Below are positions 23,236 to 36,362 of a stretch of 64,000 nucleotides of DNA, one piece after another. The notes beneath the pieces are model-generated. The model searched no databases. It was not told the DNA's origin and worked only from the letters and a program-made list of their open reading frames with translations. The DNA comes from Manis javanica (taxonomy: Eukaryota; Chordata; Mammalia; Pholidota; Manidae): assembly GCF_040802235.1 (NCBI RefSeq), contig NC_133158.1, forward strand, positions 162,413,401 to 162,477,400. The letters are read 5' to 3'. The first letter of the stretch is position 1. Each line of letters starts with the position of its first letter. Both the position numbers and the translations under genes were made by a program.

Positions 23236-23928
23236 ATCAGGGTCCTTGAGGATGTCTTGGAGGGCAGAGGTCAATCAGGGTGGGAAAGGCCAGCAGGGTG
23301 GAAGTCTGGGACGATCCCCACCCTACCCCAGCAGGGTCCTACTACCCTGGACCCAGGGAACCCTGGTTTCCTACTTCATTCATCTCTCATGACACACATG
23401 CAAATGCTGCGATATAACTGACTCCCCATTTTCCTGCACGACTGAATCTGTAGCAAGGATAAACTGGGTGAATTGTGGAGAATAAGTTCTTAGCCATTCA
23501 GCAAGTGTAAAGAGTAGACTCAAAGCAACTGCTCCCTCCATGGCTAGTACCTGGGGACATAAACTCTAAAATTCACGCCAGTTCGACTGGAACAGCAGCA
23601 TATTTCACACAATAGCTAGAAAGAAGAGCAACAGCTGGCACATCAGGCATTAATAATATAACAAAGAAAGAAAAAAGAGAAACTTTTCATTAGTACCTTT
23701 TGATGTCAATTTATTATTTACCCCTTTGCCAATATTCAAACAGGCAGGCAGTCATAAAACATTCAAAAAGATCCTCTAAGACAGTCGAGGCATCTGCTTT
23801 ACCTCCGTCCCTTTTTGGAAACTTGCAAATCAGAAGACCTGGCATTTATAGAAAAGTTGTGTTAAAAATATCTGCTGTATCAAAAATACTGTTTGAGGAT
23901 CATGACTTGGATAGATTTGAATTTAAAT

Positions 23929-24467
23929 TTTATTAACGGCCAGTAGGCAGGCAGACCATGGTTCTTTGGGGAAGGTTCCATGTAAAATGGGGAAGTGCTG
24001 CTTCCAAATTTTTGACCCCTCAATTAGTATTATTTTGGTCTGAAATGAGGTGTTGACAAAGCCTACTGTGTGGTAATTAGCAGCCTGACAAGTCTTTCCA
24101 ATCAAGACCAGTATGTTGCACCTGGTCCTAGTGAAAAAGTGCATTGTGGGCAATTCCGATCGGACCCTCAGGGACCCTGCCACTCGCAGAACCTCCTTCA
24201 GTGCTCACACTGCAATTATCATTTACAAAAAAGAAGGCCTCTTCATCCAGAGGTTCTGGGAGATGGTGCCAAATCCTACTGACCTGCCACCCCATTTTAA
24301 CTTCTTTTATAAATGCACATCCTTGTGATGGAGACACCTGCTCCTTGCAAAAGAAGGTATTTCTTCCAGGGACAGAACTCTCCTAAGAAGTAAAATCACT
24401 GTAGAAATAAAACAAATGAAAACTGGAAAAGCAAAAAGTAAAAAGAAAGCCCTTAACTACCCTCTTC
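23929..24467 (-). other. NMNAT3: NMNAT3 3' UTR with candidate poly(A) signal
   Basis: On the minus strand the sequence after the NMNAT3 stop runs about 530 nt to AATAAA, complementary to 23929-23934. I place the transcript end just beyond it. No earlier clear AATAAA was seen between the stop and this site. The true cleavage position cannot be read from sequence alone, and another signal further left is possible. Confidence 0.5.
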
Positions 24468-24929
<462 letters not shown>

Positions 24930-25494
24930 TCATGGCCACTAAGATTTCATTTTCCATCTGAAAATTTCACAAAATGCTCTTCTTGGAATGTATGAGGAAC
25001 TGAATGTCTCCGTGTTCAAGACTTAAAAAAAAAAGCATATAAATAAATCTGAAGCTACTTCAGGGACACACAATTGTTCAGTAATAATTTAATAAAGCTT
25101 TTGTTTAATATTGGCAAAGTGCCAAGTGCTACAAAACTGATCTTTTTTTCCCAGTGCAGCACCACAAGTCTGTCAGTGGCTGCTGGATGCCGTGGCAGAG
25201 TGGTCGGAAGGCGTCTCTCCGGTACCCAGAACCCCATCTTTTGATCGAAGGTGAGGTTGTTAAAGCCCCAGGGCTAACAAGCAAGTCACTGCCCTCCTCA
25301 AAATCCATTTCAGCAGTAACTCTTTTATGAATAAAATATCATAAAGGTTAATTATGAAGGATCTTTGAATAACCAAAAGGTATCTAGGACCCCAGCTGGT
25401 GACCTTTTCATCTGTTTTCAATAAAAATTCTCTAGAACAATGGATCACTGTGGATAATCCTTTGGTATTCTAACAGAATGATTGTGATAATAAA

Positions 25495-25745
25495 AGAAAA
25501 CCTAACATTTATTGGGTGTGTGCTTATGAGCACCACTGCTAAGCGCTTTATGTATAATCTCATTTGATCCTCAAAACAACTTCGTGAGGTAGGTGTTATG
25601 GTTCTGCCCATTTTGTGGAGGGGGAAACCGAGGCACATGGAGACAAGTGACTTGCCTGAAGTCACTCATCTAGGTAGACGAGTCAGGGTTCAAACGCAGG
25701 CAGCTAGCCTCCGCGTGGGGCATTTGTAACTGCTGGGCTCTGCCG
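25495..25745 (-). mobile_element. MIR (nearly full length)
   Basis: The plus strand gives the whole inverted element: ACATTTATTGGGTGTGTGCT, TTTTGTGGAGGGGGAAACCG and GGTAGACGAGTCAGGGTTCA. Confidence 0.85.
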
Positions 25746-26404
25746 CCGCCTGGTGGCAGGAACTGTACATGCAGCCCTGAGAAGCCCTTCCTGGATTTCC
25801 TGGCACTGTTCATGCTCATGTCCTTTTTTCAATGGACTCTTTTGAAAGGAAAAACCAAGTGCATGCTAGAAGCAACCAGCAGATCCTTAAAGCCAACTGC
25901 AGCTTCAGTAAAAGGCCAAAAGCTGGGCTTCTGGAGTGGTGGCATCTCTCAGTCACCATAAAACCTGTTAGGAGGGGCTTCAGTGATACCACCTGCTGGG
26001 GGAAACTTGATGTAAGTGGTATGTTTATGTTCCTCTATTGTGGAACTATCGAAAGAATCTGGATGTGGACCAGCGAGTTGAGTTTACAAAGGTGCACTAG
26101 AATGGTTGTGGAATGGAAAGTAAGAAATTGGAAGTGTCATGGAGAGGTCTGAGTTCTCGCCTCAGCTGGGCACAGGCTGCTGGGAGGCTGGAGCTACTAC
26201 TATCCTTCCTTCTCTGGGCACAGTACTCCATCCATGAAATGGTGGGCACTGGACTTGTTACCTCATTTTGAAGCAGCAGACGTAATTATGGACACACATT
26301 TTAAACACTCCAGCAGCTCAATATTGGCATATTGAAATGGTATGAAAACATAATAAAACATTAAAACATTACAATTAAAACATACATTCATGAATTTTCT
26401 GCGA

Positions 26405-26590
26405 TTACAAACCGGAACTCTACAGCCGGACACCTTAGATTCAAATCCTGGCTCTGCCACTCAGCAGCTGTGTGACCTCCACTTTGAAATGAGGGTATTA
26501 ACAGTACTTACCTCATAGGATTCTTTTAGAATTGAGTGAGCTTATAAATGTAAGGTACTTAGAACAGTGCTTGGAACAGACTGTGATGTG
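26405..26590 (+). mobile_element. MIR
   Basis: TCAAATCCTGGCTCTGCCAC and GTACTTAGAACAGTGCTTGG are strong sense matches. Confidence 0.85.
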
Positions 26591-27544
26591 TTAACTGCCA
26601 TCCGTCCAGCCACCTGTTCACCTACTTATCCACCAGTCAGTCCATTCATCAGTATATCCATTCATACTTATAAGGTATCTCCTAAGTGCCTGGCCTTTTA
26701 AAAACATTTAATTAAACTGCATTTAAACTTATTTGGTAACTCAGATGTTTCACTAATTTGGGCTGATCCCATCACTTACAACATCTGTGTGGATTTGAAC
26801 TGTTATGCATCTGTGAGGTTTTACTCTAATTTCTTATTTATTCAACCTTGTAATACAGCACGAGACCAGCATTTGACCTTTCAAACAATTGAGTAGTTTT
26901 TATGTGGTCTTTCTATGTGGAAGATTGGATGATGTGAATTTAATTCTAGGTCATCTGAAGCTTGGGAACACCCCCTGTTCCCACAGGTGGGAGAACAGAG
27001 AAGACACCCCCTTCTCCTCTCAGGGGATTTTGTGGGGACAATTTCCATGTATCAGCTTTGATATTAGATACTGTTTGATTCATTAACAATGACAGCAAGG
27101 AATGAGTCACTGTGAACCCTTACCTATAAATGTCTACACCTTCCCTGTCCCCCATGTCAAAGGCATTTCTGTGCTGTTGGTGCGATAGGTCACTTCTGCA
27201 AGCAACATATGCCTTAGATCCCAACTCTGTCAGTCCTGTCACCAGACCTCGCAGAGGCATTCACATATCCCTTTCAGACTCATTCACACTATGGCCACAA
27301 AATCTTCTGATTGAGTGACTCCAGATGTCCAAGGTGCCCAAGTCTGAAGCACTTAAGTCTGAGGTGTTGAATAAAGGCTGCTGATCTGAGTTGTCTTCAC
27401 AGTGATACAGTGAAACAAATAGGGATGTCCGTGGGCATTTGGGGCAGTGTGCTCTCTTTGAGTACTCACAGGCTTTGAAGTGTCCCCAGGACATTTTCTT
27501 TCAATGTTCAGTGGCCCTAACTCTTGGACATCACAGAGCACCAA

Positions 27545-27665
27545 CCCTGAGGTCAGTCAGCCCTGGGTTTGAATTTCCGATCTGCTGGGACCGTGGGGCA
27601 TTTAGAGCTGATGGCTCCATTTCCTCAGATGGAAAATGAGGATAATAAAACCTCCTTCGGAAATG
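27545..27665 (+). mobile_element. MIR fragment
   Basis: TGGGTTTGAATTTCCGATCT and TCCTCAGATGGAAAATGAGG mark a shortened copy. Confidence 0.65.
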
Positions 27666-28269
27666 ATGCAAACTGAGTGTGGAGTGGATACAATGTGAAT
27701 TTGCTGCCTAGTGCTGGGTTTGGACACAACCACGTGTGCCAGGAGTGTGGGACTCCTGGGTTTAAACAGGAAGACACCAGAACTGAGGCCAGGTGACGAC
27801 ATGGGAAGGGCAGCACCCAAATCAACCAGATGAGGCCACCTTGGGACCATCAGTGTAAAACGGAGTCTGATGAAGAGCCCATGTGGCTGTATGGGAAGGG
27901 AATCTCCGAAGGCTGCTGAGCATGCTCAGCCCTGTCAGCCAAGGGCAGGGACCACCTTCTCAAAAAGACAGAAACTTTGCGCTGTTAAAGGGCCATCCAG
28001 CACACAGTGTCACACCCAAGTGGCCCAGAATGTGGCAAGCCATGTGACTCTGGGCATGTCTGAGGAGGACAGCAAATCACAGGAGCGATGAGCAAAGCAG
28101 GGCTCTGGCAGCCCCAGCATGCTGAGCGCAGCCCATTATTTGCAGTCCCAGAGTAGAACAGCGCATGGTAAAAACACAGCACACAGAATGGCTCTTTAAA
28201 ATATGTCACCAGTAACGTGCAAGCCACCCCATCAAAAGCCAAACTCATGCTGAGTTTGAGCTTCCTTTT

Positions 28270-28810
28270 TTAAATTGCGTTACTTTTTTTTCCAATTACA
28301 AACATGAAATCTGTGTCAATTATGGAAAGTATGGAAAAAACATAAGTATTTAAAACATAATAACAACAGGAATTATGCTTTCTACAAAAACTGCCAATAT
28401 TTGGTGTATTTTTAAGTCTTTTCTATGGATTTGACATATAAATAGGTATGAAAATATATTTACATATTTTTTATATACTTCAGATTATATACATGATATT
28501 GCAACCTGTTATTTTTCCACTTACCTCATAAGCACTTCTCCATATATGAAAACATTTTGCATAGATTCTTTAGCCTATGTATACAGTATAATTTACTTAC
28601 ATGTTCCCTTATATTTAAACATTGGGGCTGCTCTTATTTTCTGCCATTATAAAAATTGCTGTGGTAATCATCTTTTTGCATAAATCTTTGTCCCAACTTC
28701 CAATTATATTCCTAGAAGGGGGTACAGCAAGCAAAGGGCATAAACATTTTTCAAGCCCCTGATATATTTTGGTAAATTGAAAAGTTCACTTTTCACTGTA
28801 TGTAAACTTC
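28270..28810 (-). mobile_element. Old L1-like A/T-rich stretch
   Basis: The phrase order (GCATAAATCTTTGTCCCAAC, ATTCCTAGAAGGGGGTACAG) resembles the antisense 3' region of very old L1/HAL1 copies. Confidence 0.45.
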
Positions 28811-29269
28811 CTTTTTTAAACAGTTACTTAGGAGAGTACAAAATGAGTAGGATTTAGAATGTGAACAAAGAAGAAGGGGACAAAGGACGAGCCCCAACAT
28901 TATAGGCCCTTGCAGAGTAGGCTAGTAGCCCCTAGAAAAATAAATCCAGAAAGAATGAGGGGTGAACTTTGACAGAGGAAGGGGGAGGCCACCTCAATGA
29001 AGGCAGCCAGGACTGGTTTCACAGGGAAGGTGCTTTCCGAACTGGGCCTCATAGCATAGATAGGTTTTCACCAGGGAAGCCAAGAAGGGAAGGGGGTAGG
29101 AGGGGCATGGCAGGCAAATAGCTGAGACAGGGATTCTGGAAGCATCTGCAGAGGCGAAGCGTGAGAAGCTGGGGGCCTGGGCATGGCTCTCCTCCCACAG
29201 CCCTGGTGACTCCCCACCTCTTACCAGAAGCTTCCATATTCCCCAGCAGCACGAGTGCCCATCACCTAA

Positions 29270-29515
29270 GCTGTTTCCGGCCTTTGGGCCTTGCTTAACT
29301 GCCCCTCTGCCCAGAAATGCCTCAACCCCAGAAACCCTGCTGATCCTACACGTCTCAGTGCAGGTGTCTACTCCTCCAGGCAGCCTTCCTAATCCACGCT
29401 TGGACTAACCACCACTCACAGCCTGTCTCGAGCTCTGGTCAGGGGCTGGGCTGGGCTGTCACTTTTCTCTGCCTGCGCCTGTGGCCTGGCCTCGGGGGGT
29501 GCTCAGCAAGAGTCT
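29270..29515 (+). mobile_element. L2 fragment
   Basis: GTCTACTCCTCCAGGCAGCC followed by TTCCTAATCC is the L2 motif at the end of the reverse-transcriptase-derived region. Confidence 0.55.
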
Positions 29516-29739
29516 CTAAAGCGTATTAGGAGTGACGGCTGAGCCAGAGATGATTCAGAAAGAAGGCAGGCTGAGAATTAACACGGTGCCTTGCTCATGT
29601 CTGGGGACTAGGGGAGGAGTCCACGTAGGCAGCGCAGGAGAGGCAGAGAGGCTGGCAAGAAGGATATAATAAACACTGCATAAGCTGATTATGTAGGAGG
29701 TTCTATACCTGCTTCTCAGATTTCTATTCTAGTGCACAG

Positions 29740-29910
29740 TTCCCTGAACTGTCTGTTAAACAGTCCCCAGAGTGCCTATTAGACATCCAGCTTCCTAGGC
29801 CCCATTCCCAAGCAGGAGGTCTGGTGTGTAGCCAGGGAGTTAGTGTTTGTGATAAGCTGCATAGCAACTCTGCTGTGAGTAATCCTTTGACCAGCATTTG
29901 GGGACTGTGG
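29740..29910 (+). mobile_element. MER5A/B-like transposon
   Basis: AGCTTCCTAGGCCCCATTCC and the following TAGTGTTTGTGATAAGCTGC fit a diverged MER5-group copy. Confidence 0.45.
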
Positions 29911-30828
29911 CATTAAACCATGATGGCCTGCTGGCATTTTCAAGTCCTTTTGGAAGAACGCTTCCCGGTCTGTGTTCTGGGGAGCACTAGTTCTGAGAAA
30001 TACCAATGCATTAAAAAGAGTCCCATGATTAAAAAGTGAGAGTGGCTGTGAGCTATTTCCCTTTCTTATAGAGTCACTTGAACACAGTAAAGGCTCTGAC
30101 AAGGTCTGCAGCAAAGAAACCATTTTAGGTTTGTTCAACTCTGACATTCCTGAGGCCTCTGATCTGGGGGAAACCTGCAGCCAGAAACCCCACAGATAGG
30201 CTGGCTGGAATGTCCCCTGAGTGGCACAAGTGACTCCTGGCTCCTGTCACATCCTGCCCTCCCATCAGCTGTGCTCCTGTGCATGTGCATGAGGGGGCTA
30301 TGCAGTACCGGGGCTGCCATTAGAGAGGAAGAGATGTTGAAATCAAAGCTGACAAGGTTCCATCAAACAGCCGGAGCTGACTGCGGGTAGAAACCCAGGG
30401 TTACACATTGAAAGGCAAATTTAAATTCCCTGAAAAACAGGTTTCCTCTTCTGAGTAAACCATTGTGTGACATGGCTGGGTATTGTCTCTCAGTTTAAGG
30501 GTTACAGTGACACCTTTTGTATTCAAAAGGCTGAAACTTTTAAAAGAACTCCAGCATCGCTTACCACTTTACCCCGTGTGGCCCTGACTGATCTGTGTCA
30601 TAAGTGCAAGTCACAAGGGTAGGTAAGCTCCTTTGGGGCAGAAAATCCTAAATTAGTATAACAATTTATAAAGTGGGGGTGTTGGATTGTGTAATTTGAC
30701 CTTTCAGTCTGGGAAGTGTCCCCACAGGCAGGGTGCTCTGAGTCCTTATCTGTGCCCAGATACTTCCCCGACCATCTCACAGGAATCCTGCACGTCACCC
30801 TTCCGCGGCCAAGAGGGTCAGCACCCAC

Positions 30829-30911
30829 CTGCAGGGGCTCGGGAGGCGGGCGTGCCGTGGTCCGGGCCTTCCGCTGGGGGCAGAGCTCTCAGCAGTTCGC
30901 TGTGATGATGC
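30829..30911 (-). CDS. NMNAT3: NMNAT3 internal coding exon (83 bp)
   Basis: This small exon was found by its protein, HHHSELLRALPPAEGPDHGT then PASRAPA, which matches the variable linker of NMNAT3 (human [20 protein letters not shown], recalled). It begins with G after the acceptor TATTATACAG (AG at 30913-30912), restoring Arg with AG from the upstream exon. It ends with G before the donor GTGGGT at 30828, restoring Ala with CT of the last exon. Its 83-bp length fits 1+27x3+1. The linker is the least conserved part of the protein, which explains the substitutions. Confidence 0.92.
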
Positions 30912-31009
30912 CTGTATTATAAACATACAGGCTCAGGGGGTGTCTGTCCCCCAGAGCCACCAGGGTCTCAGATTCTAAGTCTTGGCTTGCTTTTGTCCCT
31001 TTTGGGTAG

Positions 31010-31145
31010 CTTATTCCACAAATACTTGTTGAGGGCCCACTATGTGCCAGGCCCTGGGCCAGGTGCTGGGACAAAAGGCAGATGCATCGGTGTCCTCGCA
31101 GAGTGTCCCATCAGGACAGTCACTCTTCTGCGAGCCCTGGGGGAA
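31010..31145 (-). mobile_element. L2 3' end
   Basis: AAATACTTGTTGAGGGCCCA and CTATGTGCCAGGCCCTGGGC are the inverted L2 terminus, well conserved. Confidence 0.75.
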
Positions 31146-31214
31146 GTAAGCATACTTCTACTCTTTTAACATTTTCTTTCAGTATCTAACTTCAAAAAAT
31201 AAAAAGATGAGTAG

Positions 31215-31560
31215 GGATTAGGGACATAGGTTACTTGAATCCGACAGACCTAAGCTCAAAATACAAATTTTCACTGTAAAGCTGGGATAACACCTACTTT
31301 CTGGACTTCTGGGGAGGGAAATGCACTCCCACACGGTGAGCCCCGGCACAGGGTATGTTCCATAGGTGGCTCCCAACAGAGCTGCCTGGCTCTTACCATA
31401 AACTGCATCTTAGGGCTGCACAGGGTGAGGCTGAGAGACTGCCTGGGTTGAATCCCAGCTCCCCCAATGGTCAGCTGTGTGACCTTGGGCAAGCGGTTTC
31501 AGGTCTGTGTGTGGATGGCTCAGCACCTGCTTCCAGTGGTGGTTATGAATATTACAGGAG
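31215..31560 (+). mobile_element. Two MIR copies
   Basis: A degraded copy lies at about 31215-31300 (TACTTGAATCCGACAGACCT). A better one lies at 31415-31560 (GGTTGAATCCCAGCTCCCCC, GTGTGACCTTGGGCAAGCGG). Confidence 0.7.
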
Positions 31561-31804
31561 TCATACACCCCACGTGCACTGAACAGAGCAAATCTCACTA
31601 TGTGTTAGCATTTCAAGTACTATTAGACTTACACCGATTTGGTTTGCTCGGCTCTGTTAGCAACCTATTGTCTGCAAATCAAATGATACCGTACTTTTTT
31701 TTTTTTTAATCAAACATAGGTAATCACTCTGTCCTGTATCAATTTGATCTTCCGTCTTCCACCTGCCCCATGATGCATTTACTAGAGCTGTGTTCAGGAG
31801 GGAG

Positions 31805-31935
31805 CAAGGCCTGGTGGAGAAAGCATTTGCTTTGCTGCCAGAGTGGGTGAGTTCTGGACCACGTTTTCTTGCTTGTGTGATCCTAGGTGGGTCGCTCATA
31901 CTCTCAGAGCCTCACTGCCCTCGTCTGCTGATTGG
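31805..31935 (+). mobile_element. MIR
   Basis: TGCTTGTGTGATCCTAGGTG and CTCAGAGCCTCACTGCCCTC give the core. Confidence 0.65.
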
Positions 31936-32054
31936 TCACCAGGGAAGTTAATGCTGGCCTCATCTACACTGAGTATCATGAGACCATGAAAGAGCAGATG
32001 CCTCCACTCTGCCAGATGCTGGGTGAGTGGCTCACTGCTGGTTATCACTGGGAG

Positions 32055-32400
32055 AAGGCATGGGGTAAAGCTTAACTTCTAGAGTTAGACTGCCTGGTTG
32101 GAATTCTGGTTCCAGCTAGTAGCTGTGGAATCTTGGGGGTTCAAGCAATCTGCCTCTACTTTCTCCATCTGTAGAATGGGGGATAAGGACAGTACCCATG
32201 CCAGAGAGCCATTGTGAGGATGAACTGAAGAGGATAGCACTGGCCCAATAAACATGAGTTGTTCTTACCATTATTACTCTCTATCTTCTCACTGGATGGT
32301 GAACAGTGAGCTCATTTAATTCATTCTTATATTCTCAGAACCCAGGAACCGCTTACTTAAAGTCAGCTGAATTCAGGAACAATGGAAGGAATGGATGAAC
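32055..32400 (+). mobile_element. MIR followed by L2 end
   Basis: The MIR (GAGTTAGACTGCCTGGTTGG, CTCCATCTGTAGAATGGGGG) runs to about 32265. An L2-like terminus (ACTGGATGGTGAACAGTGAG) follows. Confidence 0.7.
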
Positions 32401-32579
32401 AAATACATGTGATTCTGGTCCAAAACCCTTCCTGGTGATTCCAGAGCCTCAGCAGAGTCTCCCTGGGGCCTAGCCAGCCTGTGTCTGTGTTTCCATTATT
32501 GTACTGGTTTGGTTTTGGTAAGCTTCATCCCTGAGAATTCAGTTTTGGCTTAGTCTGGATCTCACATCAGATGGCAGGT

Positions 32580-32770
32580 CTGAGTCTCACCTCTGCTCTC
32601 TAACTGCAGGACTTTGAGAATGTTACTGACCCTTTCAGAGCCTCCATTTGCTCACCTGTAAAATGGGTGAAACCCATCTACTTGTCGAGGTTGCTGAGCT
32701 GACTAGGTATTAAATATGTGAAAGAGCCTGGCACACATAGTAGGTGATCAGTAAATGGTAATGGTTGCCA
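32580..32770 (+). mobile_element. MIR
   Basis: CTCACCTGTAAAATGGGTGA and GCCTGGCACACATAGTAGGT are close to consensus. Confidence 0.85.
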
Positions 32771-33089
32771 TTTTATTTTACCTACCTTGAAGCTGCTAGT
32801 TCAAGCTGACCGTGCTTTAAACATTAGCTGGGTCTCTAACTCTGCTATGCAAATGGTTATGTTCATTGCCAAATGCCTCTTCCTCATAGATCTCCACTCT
32901 GCCTTTGTTGGGCAGTGGTCATTGCTTCCTCCTATTGCCTGCCTTAGGGGTGCCCTGGGCCTGAGGACTGACCCTGGAGCATGTTCTCCATGTCCTCAGC
33001 AGCCCCACCAGCCTCCAGGGATGCCCGATCAGAGGGTCACTGTGGCAGCATGAAATCAGCCACACTGTGTTCCCACTGTGGTCAGGGGG

Positions 33090-33234
33090 GCCATGAGCAG
33101 GGCTTCAGAGTCGAACAGACTGTGGCTCCACCACTTGTTTATTTGTTGTGTGACTGTGATTAACTTAGCCTCAGTTTCTTCATCTGTAAAATGAAGACAA
33201 CATAAGATCGTGTTTGCAAAGGGGTTCATGAAAT
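33090..33234 (+). mobile_element. MIR at the edge of a hexamer repeat
   Basis: GGCTTCAGAGTCGAACAGAC and GTTTCTTCATCTGTAAAATG are MIR core. Its 3' part passes directly into the GTGATG repeat. Confidence 0.75.
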
Positions 33235-33580
33235 GATGGTGATGGTGATGGTGAGGGTGACAGTGTGGGTGACAGTGAGGGTGAGGGTGACAGTGAGGGT
33301 GATGGTGATGGTGATGGTGACAGTGAGGGTGATGGTGAGGGTGACAGTGACAGTGATGGTGATGAGGTGGGTGAGGGTGATGGTGATGGTGATGGTGACA
33401 GTGAGGGTGATGGTGACGGTGACAAGGAGGGTGAGGGTGATGGTGACAGTGATGGTGAGGGTGACGGTGAGGGTGTTGGTGGGGGTGATAGTGACAGTGA
33501 GGGTGACGGTGATGGTGACAGTGATGGTGATGTAGTGGTGATGGTGATGGTGAGGGTGACAGTGAGGGTGATGATGATGG
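33235..33580 (+). repeat. GTGATG/GTGAGG/GTGACA hexanucleotide minisatellite
   Basis: About 345 bp consist almost entirely of GTGANN hexamers (GTGATG, GTGAGG, GTGACA, GTGACG). The third doublet varies in a loosely ordered way. One plus-strand and three minus-strand frames stay open and read as dipeptide-like strings (HHCH, SPSP, TITV, VMVM); these are artefacts of the repeat, not proteins. It lies in an NMNAT3 intron. Confidence 0.95.
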
Positions 33581-33944
33581 CCCACATCCAGTGACATTGT
33601 ATCCAAGGCCCTCCCCCAACCACATGGGGAAAAGGTGAGTGAAATAAGTTACCAAATGCCCTAAAAGCATGAAAGCTGGCCTATATTAAAAAAAATAAAT
33701 GATGTTAATTCACTGTTGATTCTATCAAGAAGACACTAAATGGAGCAATGTGTAGAGTGGATTTCTACCATGCTTCTAATTTCATCTAACTTTACGATTT
33801 TAACCAGCTTTTCAATCTTTAAAAAGCTGCTTTTGGTAATTTTAGGAAAACATTATGAATCAAATGAATTTTCTAATGAAGATCACTCCCAAATAATGGA
33901 AATCTTAATCAGCTATCCAATAAAACTGTGTCGACTACTCATGT

Positions 33945-34325
33945 TGGTGGATTCTGAACTATGGCTGCACAAAGTAAATCATTTGGGACCTTTCAAAATA
34001 TACCCATGCCCAGACCCCACCCAAGACAAATCATAATCTCTGAGAGGAGGTGGGATGGGCATTTTTAGAGAGTTTCCTGGGTGAGTCCTATAGCCAGGGC
34101 TGAGTCCACTGGTTTGGGTGCATCTTGGTACTAATCCTCAAGCCTGATTTACATGGTTGGTAACTGAGGTGGTAGCCCCATTACTGGGCACACATTAGAA
34201 TTACCAGGGAGCTCTTAAAAATCTTGATACCCCATCCCAGACCAATGACATCCCAGTCTCTGGGGTTTAGTACTTTTGAAAGCTACATAGCTGATTCAAT
34301 GTATAGCCAGGGCTGAGAAGCACTA
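33945..34325 (+). mobile_element. Two MER5A-like copies
   Basis: The first (about 33945-34095) has GCCCAGACCCCACCCAAGAC and the second (about 34165-34325) has AGAATTACCAGGGAGCTCTT. Both share the MER5A layout. Confidence 0.6.
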
Positions 34326-34509
34326 CACAAAGGATATATTACAAACAGAAAAAAAAGAAAAATATTGTGTTCAAATCTCAGCTCACACCTGCATTTTGCA
34401 GCAGAAGCACTAGTAATTTTATGTAGTACTGTGGTCAGTTCCTGTTTATCCCAGAATGGCATCTCTGTTTTGAGGATAAATTATGGGCCAGTGTTAAGAA
34501 TGCACGGAA

Positions 34510-34716
34510 GGTAGCTAACATTATTAAGTACTACCATCAACCAGATGTTCTGCCTGCACCTTTTCATTTAATTCACACAGTACCCAGAGAGGAAAGTGGT
34601 GCCATCCCTATTTTAGTAGGTGACAAATTGAAGCTCAGAGAGGCTAACTCACTTATATCAAGTCACTTAGCTAGTAAATAGAGCTCCAAATCTGGGCCCT
34701 AGGCCATACTGCCTCT
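34510..34716 (-). mobile_element. MIR (nearly full length)
   Basis: The plus strand reads TTTCATTTAATTCACACAGT, AATTGAAGCTCAGAGAGGCT and TCACTTAGCTAGTAAATAGA. Confidence 0.85.
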
Positions 34717-35584
34717 CAGAGGGTAGGCGAGGACGGGGCGGGGGTGGAGAAGGGACAGTGTGTTTCTGACTTCATACTGAGGGTAAATGATTTACTGGAT
34801 CAGCTTTTGTTTTGTTTCTATTCTCCTCTGCTAGCCTCCATAAATGAGAGCTGAACATATTACTCGTTCTGAAAGGACAATCTAGGTATAAATTTATTCT
34901 TCATGTTAAAGGAAAAGAGAGCATGCATCCTAACAATTATTTCATGCTTGCTCCCCTTTTAATTTGACAACAGGTTCTGAAGCGGCACTGTAACTGCTGA
35001 ATGCTTCTAGCTGGTTATCTCCCAAGTGAAAGGTAAATAATAAGTACTGGGATATGTAACTAAATGTTTACCTTTATGAAAAAGGGAAACATCTTTCTCC
35101 CAAGTGACTCCAAAGGTAAGTAAAAAATGGAGACCAAAACAGATGATGAACAGGGCTGCCAATTTTTGACTTGTCCTGTGTGTGCTGATGATCCTAGGAC
35201 AGAAGATGCAGCTCACAATTTGCAATCCCTTCCAGCAGAGGGGGCTGCCATTAGTGACAGGCAGGCCCACCTCACAGTCCCCTCTGACAGTCAGGACAGG
35301 TGGGACTTCCTGCTTCTCTTGCAAATTCCCAGCAGTGTTTCCCGGACACAAGTCAGTGATCCATTGTTCAAACATGCAAGGCTTGCAGGAGCTTTTAAAC
35401 GACTAGTTACTTATGCTAAATGCTGACAGCAATTCCAAAGAAAAAAAGTCCCAAGCAACTATTTCTAGATTTAATAGTTTTTTTTTTTCAAATTTGTAAA
35501 TGTCTAGATTTATAGAACCCAGGATTTATACCATTAGAAAAGAAGGCTTACTATGTAGATGTGGTTTTTAACTTAGTCAATGAT

Positions 35585-35765
35585 GACAATAATAAAAGGT
35601 ACCACTTACTGAATATTCTTATGTGGTTCTGGGTCAGAAAAGTTATTCACATTTTATAAATCCTCTTCAGGTTTTGTTGTCCCCATTTTTCAAGTGAGAA
35701 ATATGTCTCAGAGAAGTTAAGTCAAGTGCCTAAAGTCACATGGCTACTAAGTGGGCAATGAACCC
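35585..35765 (-). mobile_element. MIR
   Basis: The plus strand has ATGTCTCAGAGAAGTTAAGT and AGTCACATGGCTACTAAGTG. Confidence 0.8.
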
Positions 35766-36020
35766 CATGCTACCACCCTCTGCAACAAGAGAGGACATTT
35801 CCACAAAGTGCATCCTGCAGGCTGTGGTTTGTGGTTTTTTACTCAGACTTATCTGTGAACATCTGTTGGTCTCTCCCTCTGAGGAGAAGCACTTCCTGGA
35901 TTTTGGCTAGGAAGGCCTGGCTGAAGCTGCACTCAACACTCCACTCCTACGTTTTACCTGGGGGACCTGCAGAAGCATCCCAAGGCCCCTGGTCATCACA
36001 CAAAAGCATGTCCACCATTA

Positions 36021-36362
<342 letters not shown>

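Larger units (their letters stand above)
8882..23928. other. RBP1-NMNAT3 intergenic region
   Basis: About 15 kb separate the RBP1 upstream region from the NMNAT3 3' end. No gene-like exon was recognised. Besides listed repeats, the stretches 9340-10190, 10390-12030, 13950-15730, 17400-18640 and 19620-20150 remain unassigned. The last of these interrupts an old L1 and is therefore probably an inserted repeat I cannot name. Confidence 0.7.

Noticed and set aside
33056..33670. 204-, 147-, 126- and 109-residue ORFs rich in His-Pro, Ser-Pro, Thr-Val or Gly-Asp
   Set aside because: These are translations of the GTGANN hexamer repeat in different frames.
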